From: Lepeophtheirus salmonis
Lineage: Eukaryota; Arthropoda; Copepoda; Siphonostomatoida; Caligidae
NCBI RefSeq assembly: GCF_016086655.4
Contig: NC_052139.2
Location: forward strand, 28,090,002-28,154,001
DNA length: 64,000 bases
Reading direction: 5' to 3'
Position numbers and translations under genes: made by a program. Under the pieces are notes generated by a model that saw only the letters and a program-made list of their open reading frames with translations, had not been told where the DNA came from and made no database searches. Below, in pieces: positions 32,150 to 44,929 of this stretch. How positions within the stretch are numbered: position 1 is the first letter of the stretch; each line of letters begins with the position of its first letter.

Positions 32150-32970
32150 GACTACTGTGTTTTAAACATGAACAAGATATAAGTTAATAATTGATTATTA
32201 ATAGAATTTCAACACAAAACTAAAAATAGATGTGTGTCTAAGTTCTCTTTATCATTGATGAATCTACCCTTAATGGTAAGGATGTCTTCCGAGTGGTGGC
32301 GGAAGTCCTGGCACCCCCTGTGGGTGTAGTCCTCTAGCATGGCGTCACAGTGCTGTCTGATAGCCGCTTTGAGGTCCTTTGTGTTTGGATAAAGGACACT
32401 GCAGGCCTTCCCGCCAACATACCCCAACAGGTGTAGTCAAAGTTTTGGTAGCAGGGCTGTAGGGCAATATTGGGCATTTTGGGAGCCCAAACAACCAAAA
32501 AGAGTTATTTAAATGAGAAACCCATCGGAGGAGATGGGTTTCTTTCATTGCTGGTTTCAAAAGGGGTCTCTCCATCCTCACAAGGATCTTTCCATTAGTT
32601 TTTTTATAAGTTTCTTCACAATCTAGTGTGAAACCCCAAGATCTCTTGCTGTTTTCTTTAAATTCTTTGGGTCCAGTTGGGCATTTTTGACAGAGTCCTT
32701 CTTCCCCTTCAACATTTCGGACTTGCTGACGGGGTAGATGGGGATCTTTGAGACGCCCAACTGCTTCGAGTACGAGAATGGAAATTCGTTGATCACATTC
32801 AAGTGTCATTTTCTCGATTTGTACGTAAGCTAAAGAGCTAAGGTTTGGTTTGTTTTCTAACTAATTGTTTATGCTTTAATATATCGAAATGTGAATTAAT
32901 TTAAATCACTCAACCTTCATTAATTATTGAATTAGTAAGTGTTCAATTTTCAATGGACAACCCGATATAT
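32150..32970 (-). pseudogene. family A DD37D element, core deleted
   Basis: The minus strand has an ATG at 32809 and reads MTLECDQRISILVLEAVGRL, then LPRQQVRNVEGEEGLCQKC, then ILVRMERPLLKPAMKETHLL. The frame then jumps to C-terminal material: YVGGKACSVLYPNTKDLKAA and IRQHCDAMLEDY. The segment with the first and second catalytic Asp is missing. The right end CAATGGACAACCCGATA matches the terminal repeat; the left extreme end is lost. Confidence 0.75.
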
Positions 32971-33159
32971 GAACAAACTAATATTATTTAACCTTTGCAC
33001 TACTTACAGACTACAAAAATAATAGTCGCAATATAAGAATGAATAATAGATTGTTTTTATTCTAAAGGGCCTTGTTAGGGGCAATGTACGTAAGCCTCTT
33101 AAATCAAATAATGGCTCTAAACTATAGTAACTATTCTTGATGATCTTAAATTAGCACAC

Positions 33160-33400
33160 AAATAATGCAATTTATGTTGTATTTACAGGATTGATCTTAT
33201 GTATGGGTAGGTATATTGTGAGACCTCTGGATAAGAAAGTGTATTTTTGGGTAGAGAAAAGTTCGTGTCCAACTTTGTTTCCAGTCAACACGGAGTAACG
33301 TATCATCACGCCACTTAGAGTCAGGCCTTCCTGAGAGACAACTTTCCGGACTGACAAATAAAGTAAAAAGGTTTTCCACTAGAAAAGATTAACCCAGTAT
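33160..33400 (+). pseudogene. family B DD37D transposase fragment
   Basis: ACAGGATTGATCTTATGTAT resembles the family B end. Further on, frames read REKFVSNFVSSQHGVTYHHA (the second-Asp region, with Asp lost to His) and then SQAFLRDNFPD. Only about 200 bp survive. Confidence 0.55.
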
Positions 33401-34159
33401 GAAGTAAAAACCAAATATTTGATTTTTTTCATTTTTGTGATTCGTATTCAAGATTATTTTATGTTGACGCGGCACATATAAGTTACAACTAAAACAATGA
33501 AAAAATCATTAACCTATTGTAAAAATATGACTCCTCAAATAAATGAGAATTTATCTCCTCCCCCGTCAATATACACTTTTATCTCAAATTTTATAGAATA
33601 AGATGACAAATAAAGGTTGTTCTTTTAACGTAAATATTATACAATTGATTGTAAAGGATTCACCCTATATGACTGTATAGAAAGAAAAAAAAGGCTTTTG
33701 ACAATCCTTACTGGTTTGAACTCTATTCCATCTTTCCCACTAGTTGTATTGCTCAGATTGAATCATACGAGTACAAGAGGTTAAGTTCATGACTAGAGAT
33801 TCCTTCTTTAATATTATAATTAACAAATATGTATATTTTTATCATAAATCTGCAATGCCCAAATATGACTTCAAAATATCTACGAAAAATATATATTCCT
33901 CCATAAAAAAAATATATCTATTTATTATTTAGTATACAAAAAAAGGTCAATTAAATATATCAAAATATGTCCAGGTGAATATATGAATGAAGTTGACCTT
34001 GAATTATGTATATGTAGGTTTTTGTCAGAAGGTAAACAGGAGTTCATTCGTAAATGCCAAAAATAAGGTAAAAAGGATATGAAGGTCAGGAATACTGAAG
34101 GTTTTCTCAATTCAGACATTGGTATGTACCTTGTGGTCAGTCGACAGAATATATAGGGA
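33401..34159. other. no gene recognised
   Basis: AT-rich sequence. No motif seen. Confidence 0.45.
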
Positions 34160-34582
34160 AGGGAGGGGGGGGGTAACTAAATTCTTTGGGAAAAAAGTTT
34201 CAAGTATTAAATTTTTTTGAAAAAATAAATTTCAGATATTAAATTTTCGAGAATTTTTTTTTCCAAAATCCATACTTATTTTGAAAAAAAATAAAGAAAT
34301 TTGACTTAAAAAAATTTGTAAAATTAATTTTTTGGAAAAAAATTTTAAATATTTAATTTTCTCTAAAAAAAATCGAAAATCTTGAGACATTTATTAAAAG
34401 TTCAATTTTTTGAAAAAAAATTCAAATACAAATGCTCAATTATTTGGAAAAAATTTTCAAAAAAAAAATTTGAAGTATTGAATTTTTTGCGGTGCTGCAT
34501 AATGTCACCGAATTAAAAAACTTTTCACTTAATCGGCGGTTGGGATACCGCCCCTCCACCCTACAACCTGCGCTGCCCCTAC
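34160..34582. mobile_element. family X repeat (copy X5)
   Basis: It begins in a G-rich run (GGGAAGGGAGGGGGGGGGT), continues as an AT-rich core of AAATTTTTTTGAAAAAATAAA-like units, and ends ACCCTACAACCTGCGCTGCC followed by CCTACA. The layout matches copies at 10575 and 42588. Confidence 0.5.
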
Positions 34583-34977
34583 ACTGACAAACACATATTG
34601 ATAATTATAGACTCAGAGATGACCTCAGGATAGAGGATTATCAATCAAGACTTACCCAAGCATATCTTTGCTCCAACACATGCCATCCAAACGATTGATT
34701 CATTTATATTGTAGATTGGGTCTCAAATCAATGATTGATTGACTCCTTCCCATCTTGAAAGGTTTTTTCTCATTCTAATTTATTTATTGTTTACTTGGTT
34801 GTCATTATTTTTGTAACAATGGTTTTAATAGAGATTCTAGACAACTGTTGTAACATCCTTATAATGAAATTATTATTAATTAATCATAACTAAATTTATG
34901 CATGCAAATTTGGGATATATATAAACATTGCATCTTTTAAAATCGGTGTAGGATAAATTGGAATTATAATTACATAC

Positions 34978-35200
34978 GAGGGTCGTTTGAAAAGTCTGTG
35001 CAAAGTCCAAGAGATGGCACTTCTCGTGCAAATAGAAATTATTTTTAGTTAGTAGAATGTCATGGAAGAACACACACCAACTTTCAGCTAGATTGGTCTA
35101 TTTCTTTCTGCTTGGTATTCGTATGAATAAAGGAATCGGGCGGATTGATTTTGGGCACTGTTTTTTGGATTTGCAAGGAATAATCCTCATCGACTATCTG
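34978..35200 (+). repeat. mariner-like 5' end fragment
   Basis: TACGAGGGTCGTTTGAAAAG is a typical mariner-type terminal sequence. The next 200 bp have the look of a 5' leader, but no transposase follows. Confidence 0.4.
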
Positions 35201-36539
35201 GAAAAGGGTAAACGGAAAACGCTCAGTAATTAAAGAATATCCACAGTTTAGCAAATCCTTCATAACCTACAAGGTGTTCAATTGAAAAGTACACATATAT
35301 GAAATCGTTTGTCAAAGGTTCTGTGGAGCTCTAATTAAATTGTCATGTCAATAGAATATTCAGGCAGAAGTATTTATTTGCATCTTTGATAAAATTGGAT
35401 TCTCAGTCATTTCAGTTATGATAACAAGAAAGACGAAACGCATCCTAGATTTCAGTATTGGGGGCCGTAGATTGGTGAGTCTCTGTAAGAGTTAAACAGC
35501 TGAAAGTCACAAATAAGGCTGTTTATTGGATCAAAAACTTATTGGTGACGGGCCTGACTCATGTCACGGGGATTTAAAGGATTAAATGGCCATACCATAC
35601 TTCAAATTAAGTTTCCCAAAATACTACCACCTGAATAGTGTCAACTAGTGCGGAAAATTGATGCCTAAATTCCTTCCTTGTATGAGTAAGAAATTATCTG
35701 ACAAAGATTACATAGTATAACAGATCAGATCCCTGCCCACACGTACAATGTACCTTTTTGGGTAAAGAATAATACAACCCGGACCTCCATCCCTATGAAT
35801 ATGGGCTTTGGGCGCCTATCTAGTCTTAGGTTTGTAGACAATATCATCAGAATATACAATCAATGAAGCAAGCTGTTAACCATTGGCACAGCGGAGCATG
35901 AGTTATCAGTCCATTGTTTATACTTGCAATGCCTTCGGAGGCCGATTAGAGGCCACCCTTAATGCCGAAAGTGGAATATTGAATTCATATTTTTTTAAAC
36001 AATAAAAAGATTATTTTTTATGATGAGTTCATCAAAATTTACCAATGAACAAAGAAGTTGTTACCAAATATAAAAGTAAATTACTTATGTGTTTTTTTTC
36101 AAAACAGCACCCCATAATTGATTCCCTTCTAATTTTTATATCCTTTTCAATAAGTTAAACTTATTCATTGACAAGGATCCCTCAAATGGGTTAATAAAAA
36201 AATGATTTGATATTTAATCTTAAGACAAAAAATGATATTCTAAACAAATTTAATGTCAAATGATTATTAATACAACGAACAATTTGTCTTTAACCTTTTT
36301 AATAAATTCAATAGATTTAGTGTAATGTGGATTATTATAAAATAGGGACGGAAATGTATTATGACAAAATATCAAAGTTTAAATCATATATTAATATATG
36401 TACTCGTTCGTTGTTAGGTAGAAATCATCAGGTCTACAAAGTCCAGGACAGGCGTTGCTCACCAGCTATATGCAAAAGTATTCAGGATTAAAAGAATACA
36501 CATTATATGGAAGTGTTGGTTTGATACCTTTTTCTGCGT
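35201..36539. other. no gene recognised
   Basis: AT-rich sequence. ACAAGGTGTTCAATTGAAAAG at 35269 looks like another transposon end. The frame MITRKTKRILDFSIGGRRLV near 35430 may be a transposase start but cannot be confirmed. Confidence 0.4.
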
Positions 36540-37060
36540 AAAGTTCCTATAGATTGTGGTGGGTAGCCATTAGTAGAGATGGGATTTTTGTAAGAACACG
36601 AAAAGGAGGTGGGAATGAGACATGTTGTATTACTGAATAAAAACCTTTCTGTGAAAGTGAATTACTCCCATAAAGAGGAAAAGCCTCATGGGTTTCATGA
36701 CCTATTTCGAAAGATGGCGTGGAGTCATTGTATATAAGGACAACCCCAAGTAAGTTGCCTTTCACAGCCTTCCTGAATGTCCTTGCAGCCACGGAGAATT
36801 CGTTGGAGAGGTGACTCATGAATTTGGTGGGGTTCTTCATGTTTTTCTTCACCAAGATGAGCAAGAACTCAGGATCCCTATTTCAATTATACCCTTCCCT
36901 TCCTACTTTCCTGGAGAACTCTTCTTCATCATTATTCATCTTGGCCACCTTGAAAACCAGGCTCCTGGAGTACTTCAAAATGTCCATCATCCTTGAACAC
37001 CTCAACTTCAGCATCTAGGAGATCTGAGATGGTCTGCCTTTTCGCTTTTTGCTCTCCCAT
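36540..37060 (-). pseudogene. DD37D transposase N-terminal half
   Basis: An ATG at 37060 starts MGEQKAKRQTISDLLDAEVE. In shifting frames the copy continues NPTKFMSHLSNEFSVAARTF and then RKAVKGNLLGVVLIYNDS (the second helix-turn-helix and RAV..DLG motif), then HETHEAFPLYGSN. It stops before the catalytic Asp residues. Confidence 0.6.
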
Positions 37061-37624
37061 GATGATGCAATGACAAAGTGTTTATTAGGGCTGGTTTATG
37101 CACCCAGGAGAGCTGGACCAGAATGTCCAAAATAATCACAAAACCTTCCTATATGTATGAATGATAAAATTAACATTAATAAACAGCCCAAAACAATATT
37201 TCTTTTGTACAAATGGTAAACTAGGGTGAACGGAAAAACATTTCATGAATTTATATAAATATATACAAAAAGTTGGACATTATTTAAATTCAATTATAGG
37301 AAGTCTGTTTGGTTGGAAGGAAGAGAGAGAGAGGGGGAATCATATTTTATTTGGTTTTTTTAATATATATATATTTTAAAAAAAAATGATTTATGATGAA
37401 TTTTTGTCATTGTGATATACATATATCTCAATGTAAAATGAGCCTCCTGGTGTTTTATGTTGGTATGTTGTGTTTAATTAAATAAATAAAAAAGCAAAAT
37501 ATATATGGGACATGACAACATAAAAGTAGGCCGGAAATAAGCACAAATGGTACTCTGTATCTTACAAGTAATTGTCTCTTTTCTAGTTCTTTTTCAAAAG
37601 TGGGGATGTATATAAAATTTCGAC
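37061..37624. other. no gene recognised
   Basis: AT-rich sequence with a short GA run at 37321-37336. Confidence 0.45.
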
Positions 37625-38600
37625 CCGGTATGTAAAAATAAGAGAAATGGAGCATTAACGTGATCCCCCTGACAATTTGAAATATCTTGGGGAAGACAAC
37701 ATCTTAGCTATCATGACTTGAGAGAAAATAAAATAAACACTCGCCCCCTTAATTCTATACAAGTCGGACAATGACTTAAACTTTTACGAAAGACGTAAAT
37801 CCATCTTAAACATGGAAGCCTATACCACTAGCAAAGCAGCTTAGTTGTCATGATACTTATATTAGATCAGCTGCAAGCAGTCGTTAGAAAAAAATATGCA
37901 AACACTCCATATCATTATCATATTTTTTACATTTCTGTATATAATATAAACCATATTCAATGAGTGTTTGAAATAAGAGCAACTTGACCGTCATGACATT
38001 TTATTAGATCAGCTGTAAGCAGTCGTGAGATGACGGAAATAAATACAAACCTCACTCCTTATTTAGTTAGGTCACATGGTTGGTATGAATCTGAGGTTGA
38101 GCCTCAAGTCGTCTACGAGTCCAAGAAGGAATTACACTACTAACTAGGGTTTTTAATTTGAAGGAGTTTCTGTATGTACAAAAAAAGAAGACACCAAAAA
38201 TGAGCCTGATAATCTCAGGCTAATTTGGGCAATGTTTGAAAGGAGAGCAGATTCAAGGTCATGGGACTTTATAATATCAGCTGCAAGCATCTGTGAAAAG
38301 GAAGGAACTAAAGAATAAGCTCGTAATTACTCTGATGCAGAATTCTAAATTATTACTTTCTGTATTTCATCAGCAGCAAATGAAGTCGTTATTACGAGTG
38401 ATGCATAAAAAATAATTCTTTTCGGGTGTGCACAAATAAAAGAAGGCGGAAATAAACGTGGAGACCTCGAACATTTTAAATATGTTTTGGAAAAAGAGAA
38501 GCTTAGCTGTCATGTAGTTTTATTATATCAACAGCATGCAGCTGTGAGAGGAAAGGATCTTCATTCTCCCTCTCTGTTTCTCATGAACACTCACACTAGA
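37625..38600 (+). repeat. cluster of five family R units in one orientation
   Basis: Units centre near 37705, 37875, 38010, 38265 and 38520. Shared order: GAGAAGCTTAGCTGTCATGA, then TTATTAGATCAGCTGCAAGC, then AGTCGTGAGA and GGAAATAAA. The middle contains the short hairpin AGCTG(C/T)AAGCAG. Leaders such as CCGGTATGTAAAAATAAGAG (37630) recur near 38440 and 14931. No protein is encoded. Spacing is irregular, about 130-270 bp. Confidence 0.65.
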
Positions 38601-39619
38601 ACCTACATTAAATTCTATTCAAGAATTAAATAATCAGGATAATAGTCTTGGAAAATAAAAGAGCCAAGCGAACTAGAAAAAGACACACGTCATTGCACCA
38701 CAAAAATATGGCCCTAGACCACAAATAGATAAACTAATATACACTGTATTTGGGAGTCAGCTGTAGTTTTGTCTACTTCTTTCCCCCTAATCAATGTTCC
38801 GAATGCTGATTAATTGTTGGCGTATTTTATAAAGCTTGTTTATATAGCTACATTATGACGTAACAATACAACCACCTATCGGACATTTACCCCTCCCCTT
38901 CCTCCCCGGGTAACTTATTAATAGAAAAAAATAAGTTACGAAGTGAAGCCTAACTTATAAGCTGCTAGCTCGGAACACAAATCTCGAAATTTTTATCCTA
39001 TATCCGTACTTCCAACTCAGCCTATGGGCAGATTGCATCCGGTGCCATCATATTAAATTAACAATTCCTTGAATTCTTTTAGTATCTCATTCACGGTCTA
39101 TTTAACGGTTTAAGGACGCGGTAATATTAGTAATTATCTTGGATATGCCATATTACTGTAGTATTCGAGTCAGTTCTCAACAGTTAATAATTTTTATGGT
39201 CATGTTGGACCCTGTGTTTGATCCCCAAGTTTTACTGGACATCAGTGGCAATAGTGGGGAAGGTGGGGCTATGAGAGAACTATAGAAAATTCAGAGTGGT
39301 TTGCTTTTAACATATTGATGGGGGTACTATTCTAACCGCTCATTAAGTTTTATAAAAATATTCAGAAAAAATGGATAAGATTTAAGGATCAAAATTTATA
39401 TTGTATTTGTTAAAATTGTACATTTGATGTGACTAAAGTCTTTGGTTTATATCTATGTCTTATATGGTTATCTTATTAATTTTCACCTGTTGGAATTGTT
39501 CATTAGACATTAGTGAATGATTTGAATAATTACATTCGACCATATTTTTTTTCGTGTACCTTCTTGACGACTTTTGAACTGAATGGCATAGGGTTGGAGG
39601 AAGTTGAGATACTTTGTAG
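38601..39619. other. no gene recognised
   Basis: AT-rich sequence. The stretch 39195-39300 has higher GC content but no recognised motif. Confidence 0.45.
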
Positions 39620-40336
39620 GGGGTAAGTTGATACATATATCAACTTACCCCTTTAACATACTCCTTTTCTGCACGTACGAATCCTAGGGAAGGTGAGTTA
39701 GCATAAAATTTGAATATATCCGAGTTGGTGGATGGGAAAATTTTGATGCCCCCTATTAATATTGTATCAGGCTTTGGAAACACGGTTATATTCCTCTTAA
39801 ACTATGATATTTTCGAAGAATTGGCTATGGGGCTTCTGAAATTACTGAATGTGAGTAAAGCATCTTTGCTGTCCATCTCTTCAGACAATTCTTGTAGTTC
39901 AATACAAAAGGGCAAATCGTCAACAATAAGTGAAGTCTCTCCTAATGTAATATGCCCACTAGTCATAGTCCAACAAAGACCATTCACAAATAGACGTTGC
40001 AAGGTCTATGATTTTTTATTCTCACAAGAACACCACTAAAATGTGAATAAAAAGGATTATTTACTATTTAAATTATGATTATTATATATGAGCTAAGTGA
40101 AATATTTGTGTATTTGGAAACTAATATGAATAAAATTATTATTGTCTTCATAAAACCATGACAGTTAATTTATTGACCAGGAGGACATGATGTATACCCA
40201 ATTAATCAATAAATTTGTATAGACTTGATAATTTTCATATCATCAATATGTCGATTTTTCATAATAGTTTCTTATCTTAATCAGTCATTCAATTACATGT
40301 ATCAACTTACCACTACCCTGAGGTAAGTTGATACAT
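39620..40336. mobile_element. possible inverted-repeat element with palindromic ends
   Basis: 39620-39651 is a perfect palindrome: arms GGGGTAAGTTGATA and TATCAACTTACCCC around CATA. 40297-40336 is another: arms ATGTATCAACTTACC and GGTAAGTTGATACAT around 10 bases. The 14-mer thus occurs four times, twice in each orientation, bounding about 650 bp. Open frames inside (39710-40039 plus, 39802-40002 minus) have no domain I recognise. Confidence 0.5.
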
Positions 40337-40870
40337 TTGGCAATTTTTATAGTGTTGAAAAATAGAGAAAAATATCATATATATGGATGGATACATTTTG
40401 TGAGGTATCCCATTTGGGTACCTAGTTGCAAAATATTAACCAAAATAGATGGTTCTGAACTTTTTGAGGACGTAAACACTAAAACGTGTATGAACTTACC
40501 TCGCCTTCCCCTACTTATTTGTGTAAGGTTCAGTTGAGCAACACACCAACAGATAATCTTACAATATAAAATCCAAGCTTATATCAAAATTCAGGAGGAA
40601 TTCTGGAATATGCCAAAGGAAACCAAATCATCCAAACTTACTCTTATTTTCGTGGTCAAGTGGAGACTATTATTTAGGTTAAGGAGGATTTTACTAAATA
40701 ATTTTTATTACATATTTTTCGTTTTTTATTTGAAATTGCTTTAATAAATAAAATTAAAAATAGGTACGTTAGTTATGGAGAAAATTAATTTTGTCTAAAA
40801 CTGTATTGGTTGTTAAATAGAAGTCGCACCCTTTATGTTTGTCAAATCAAAATTGACTCATAATTACAGA
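40337..40870. other. no gene recognised
   Basis: AT-rich sequence. No motif. Confidence 0.45.
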
Positions 40871-41710
40871 TACCAAGTGGTCCATTCAAGTCTTAACACT
40901 TTGTATTTTTAACTTCAACTAGATAAAATTTATTAATTAAAAATAGAATTTCAACAAAATTTATACTATAAATAGATGTGTTTCTGAGCTCTATTCATCA
41001 TGAATTTAGCCTTCCTCAGCGCCAATGATGTCTTCCAGACAGAGATAGAAGACCTGGTAACCGCAATGGATGTAGTCATTTGTCATGACGTCCCAATGCT
41101 GGCCAAGAGTACCTTTCAGGGACGGTGTTTGGATGACGGATACTGCAAGCCCTTCCCTCGAAATTCCCCCAAAAGAAGGCGTTGGTATCAGGGCTGTAAT
41201 GGGTGGGTGGGTAAAATTGTCAAAAAGAGTCGAGCAACGAAGAAGATTCGACTATTTCATTGCTCGTGTCAAAGTAGTATGTCGTCCACACTCACAAGGC
41301 TCCCTTCCACCCACTTTTTGATAGTTATTTGACAGTCTGGTGTGACACCCTGAAATATTTTGCATTCGCCATCATGGACATGAAAAGATTAGCCTGTCTT
41401 GTTTTCTTCAACTCTTCAGTTCAGTTTTGTCTTTTTCAAAGAGCCAACCTTTCTCCCAAACGACTAGGATTTGTTAACAGCGTAGACCGTGCTCCTAGGC
41501 ACACCCAACTGTTTTTTCCCGCGCCAAGGAGTGAACAAAAGAAAATTTCGTTCACCACGTTAAAGTGTCATTTTCACAACTTTTTTATTTATTTTTTGTT
41601 ACAAAACTTATTGTTCAATCTTTAAAATATTAAATATCTAAATAGGAATTAATTTCAATCACTCAATTTCATTAATTATTGAATTAGTAAGATTTCAGAT
41701 TCCTTAGAGG
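40871..41710 (-). pseudogene. family A DD37D element, core deleted
   Basis: The left end is TACCAAGTGGTCCATTCAAG. The minus strand start is ATGACACTTTAACG (MTL, then a stop in place of Glu). Further fragments are VPRSTVYAVNKS, GRKVGSLKKTK and TPDCQITIKKWVEGSL. The C-terminal region lies near the left end. No first or second Asp motif is present. The right terminal repeat is eroded. Confidence 0.7.
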
Positions 41711-42587
41711 GAAATGTTAACACACCTTATTAAATAATCAACAAAAAAGAAAAACAGCAAATGCATCAACTATTTTTTAAACTAAGTTTTTTTACTACTA
41801 TTTATTCATAGATCTTTTATACATCTTCAGTCTTTAGTACAAAATGTGTATAAGGATACATTTTTGTAGGCAATTCTTTGAAATAAATATATTAAACGAT
41901 GTTTTCCGTAATTAATGAGTTTTTTATTTAAAATTAAAAACTAAATTTTTGTCAAAAATAACTGCTAAATTTGTAATTAAAATAATGTGAAAAAATTGCT
42001 GAAATTGGTAGTTTGGGCCCTAATTTATTCTGCTATATTTTTAAATCTAATAAAATAAAAAACAAATCACTCGGGGAAATGTAAAATGACGTTTTAAGAG
42101 TGTGGTCCATTGAATTGTAAAACAAATATATATGATAAAAGCGAATTTAGTCTGTTCGTCGATGCTTAATACCTCGAGTACTGGTTGTTATTATAATTAT
42201 ACAAACCATTTGCATAGTTATCAGTTCTTTTGATCGAAGACCACAAATAAAAAACAATACAAAAAACTTTTGATACATTAGATAAAGTACATAATTGTTT
42301 ATGAAATATTCAATTACAAGGCAAAACTTCATATTACTTTATTTATATTAATATTAATAGGATCACCCTAATGGCATTTGATCATAAAAGAATGATAATA
42401 TTTGATCATTATGAGTACTCACTCAACAGTCACACTCAAAAATCATACACGTTCATCTTCATTGCCTATGTAATTAAATATTTCAGTGTTGTGTTAGAGT
42501 GGATTTATTCAATTTCCTTTTCATGGAAAATTATGAAAAAATGTTTAATAGGGTTTTGGAAAATAGGATATTTTGGGCATTGAAAAA
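41711..42587. other. no gene recognised
   Basis: AT-rich sequence. No motif. Confidence 0.45.
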
Positions 42588-42976
42588 TAGGGGGTCCGTA
42601 GGATTATATTTTGGAGAGCGCTTGGTTTTTGAATTTTTTGAAAAAAAAAGATCTACAGCTATTCACAAAAAATTAAATTCCTTAGAAACTAATTTCAAAA
42701 CTTAAATTGTTTGGGATTTTTTTTTTTAAAAATCCACAGTTTCTCTCAAAAATTATATTTCTTATATAAAATTTTTCGTGAAAAAAATTCACATATTAAA
42801 TTTTTTGGAGAGAATTTCCTAAAATCCATGGTTATTAGAAGTAAATTAAATTTTTTTGAAAGAAATTTTAAAACTTCCAAATATTAAATTTTCTAGTAAA
42901 AAGCAAATATTCCTATACTATTTTTTTTTTTTCAGATGGGGCTACAGCCCCTTCAGCCCCCTACAGACGCCCCTGA
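42588..42976. mobile_element. family X repeat (copy X6)
   Basis: The left end reads TAGGGGGTCCGTAGGATTAT. The right end reads GGGGCTACAGCCCCTTCAGC and closes CCTACAGACGCCCCTGA. The perfect stem GGGGCT(AC)AGCCCC sits just inside the right end. The AT-rich core has AGCTATTCACAAAAAATTAA. Confidence 0.7.
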
Positions 42977-43067
42977 ATAAAAAAGAAATGAATATTAACA
43001 TGATAGACCACATTACTTTTTTTTCTTCCAGAGTAATAACTTTTCTTCATACAAGACAAAAATTCCT

Positions 43068-43120
43068 TTATTTGGAGGGGGCTACGGAGCCTCGAGCTCA
43101 CAGCCTCTGGACACCCCTGT
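43068..43120. repeat. family X right-end fragment
   Basis: TTGGAGGGGGCTACGGAGCC, later CTCTGGACACCCCTG: the same layout as the right end at 42940-42976 but more diverged. Confidence 0.5.
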
Positions 43121-43139
43121 GAGTTAACCGCTACAAAGA

Positions 43140-43260
43140 ATATTTAGGAGAGGAACAGCTGAGCCGTCACAAAGAGTCATCAATTTCGCCTAGAGCAGCA
43201 TGTTAGATGAAGGCAATAAACAGAAAGCCCAATCCGTTGTCGATCCTAAATTCTGCTCTG
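43140..43260 (+). repeat. family R dispersed repeat
   Basis: GGAACAGCTGAGCCGTCACA, then AGAGCAGCATGTTAGATGAA, then GGCAATAAACAGAAAGCCC and TTGTCGATCCTAAATTCTGC follow the family R order. Confidence 0.55.
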
Positions 43261-44929
43261 ATTTAAAAATAGGCAAAGTTTCCGATTTTTTGGATTCAGG
43301 TCGTGTCATATGTTTAGATCTAAATGTTTGAATACATTTTGGATACCCGGACTTTCGGAAGGCCCCTTTACCCGCACGTCATACTTCCTCCATCTATTTC
43401 GAAATGGGAGACCCTCTCTTTCAATTATCCCAACCTTTCAATAAATAAGAAAACCTTCTGTATTCTTGAAAGTAATTCTCATGTCATAGTTCATGGTAGG
43501 TACAAGAAAAATTTGTAATGCCTTAGACAGTTTAACGTCATCTCCTCCGCTAATATGATCTATTATTATATGTGCGACTAATCATCATGACGACAGACTA
43601 GTCTATGTTCACATTAATTTTTAAATCCAAAGTACTCCAATATAAGACTCCCGTGGTTTTTTTTTATTATCAATGTCTTCCTTTGTTAACATTAAAACTT
43701 TGGTTGAAGATATCTAACAGATTTGGTTTTGGACAACCCGTGGAGCGGGGTGTATTATAGAAAATTTGAAGAGTTCCATGGTGCTTAGAAACGTGACGGT
43801 GATGGAGTTTAAACTGCTTTGGGGCCCAGCACTTAACCTGTAAAACATAAGGCCCAGGAAGTATTTGGAGATATTAGTGTGGTTCCTTGATGTTCAGGGA
43901 AGCTGCAAGGGATAAATTAAGCTTGCCATGGGGTCTAGCAGTTTAACTACACCATTTGTGGGTATTATGACATTATGGAAGGGTTCTATTCTGGCATGTT
44001 TCTTCATCATTCAATAGTTTTATCGTCTGAATATAATATTGTCTTGCAATCAAATTACTCACAATCATATTGCGCACAATGATGTAAACTTCACAATGAT
44101 AATGTACACAACGATCTAGGCACGCGACGATATTACCCCAGCGATTTTGTTCGCAGTCTTTAAACTCAATCATTTTACCAGACACCTTTCTATTAAAGTA
44201 TATCAATTTCACAGTCTTGTATTACTATGATCAATTTTGCCTATTTTAAGAGCAATTTGATCCGCACCCAATAGGTTATTAAGAACATTATGTTGATAGA
44301 ACTTGACAAATATTCACCAAGGAACACAAATATAATCTACACTCAATTTTCAAGTCAATTCATTCCAGCCCGTTTTTGTGTTGACGGTCCACAACTTTAT
44401 ACATAAATATATACTAACAATCATAGAAGTAAAAGTATCAGCAAACTAATATGGGTAATATTAGTTTGTTGTTTTTGAGAGAGAGAAATCAATTTGGCTT
44501 CTTCTTCTTCTTCCATCATCTTCTTCATCACGATAATATGTTATACATAATAGAAATACTGAGGAGAAGAATAAGAGGAAAGGATACCGTTCTAATATAA
44601 TGGATTACTCCGTCTTCATCCTTCTTTGTTTGTTATTATTTATGACATATGCATAAATTGATAAAGAGCCTCATGAGAGTCATTTAAAACAGCGTTGACA
44701 AATTAAAGAGGAGATTGTCTGTATGTAGGTACAATATTGCAACTCGGGCTCCCTCTATCTGAGAAACAAAGTAAACAGTCATGCTCAGAGATACAAGTAA
44801 TAATAATTCGGATATGTTAAAACATAATAAAGTCAAAAATAAATGTGGTAGTCCTGAAAATATGGAGGATGTTTTGATTAGGTCTCATGAGTAAAATATA
44901 ATATTTTGTGAGGATATTTACATATTCAA
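43261..44929. other. no gene recognised
   Basis: AT-rich sequence. A TTC-rich run at 44500-44530. The GC-richer stretch 43735-43960 has no motif I can name. Confidence 0.45.
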
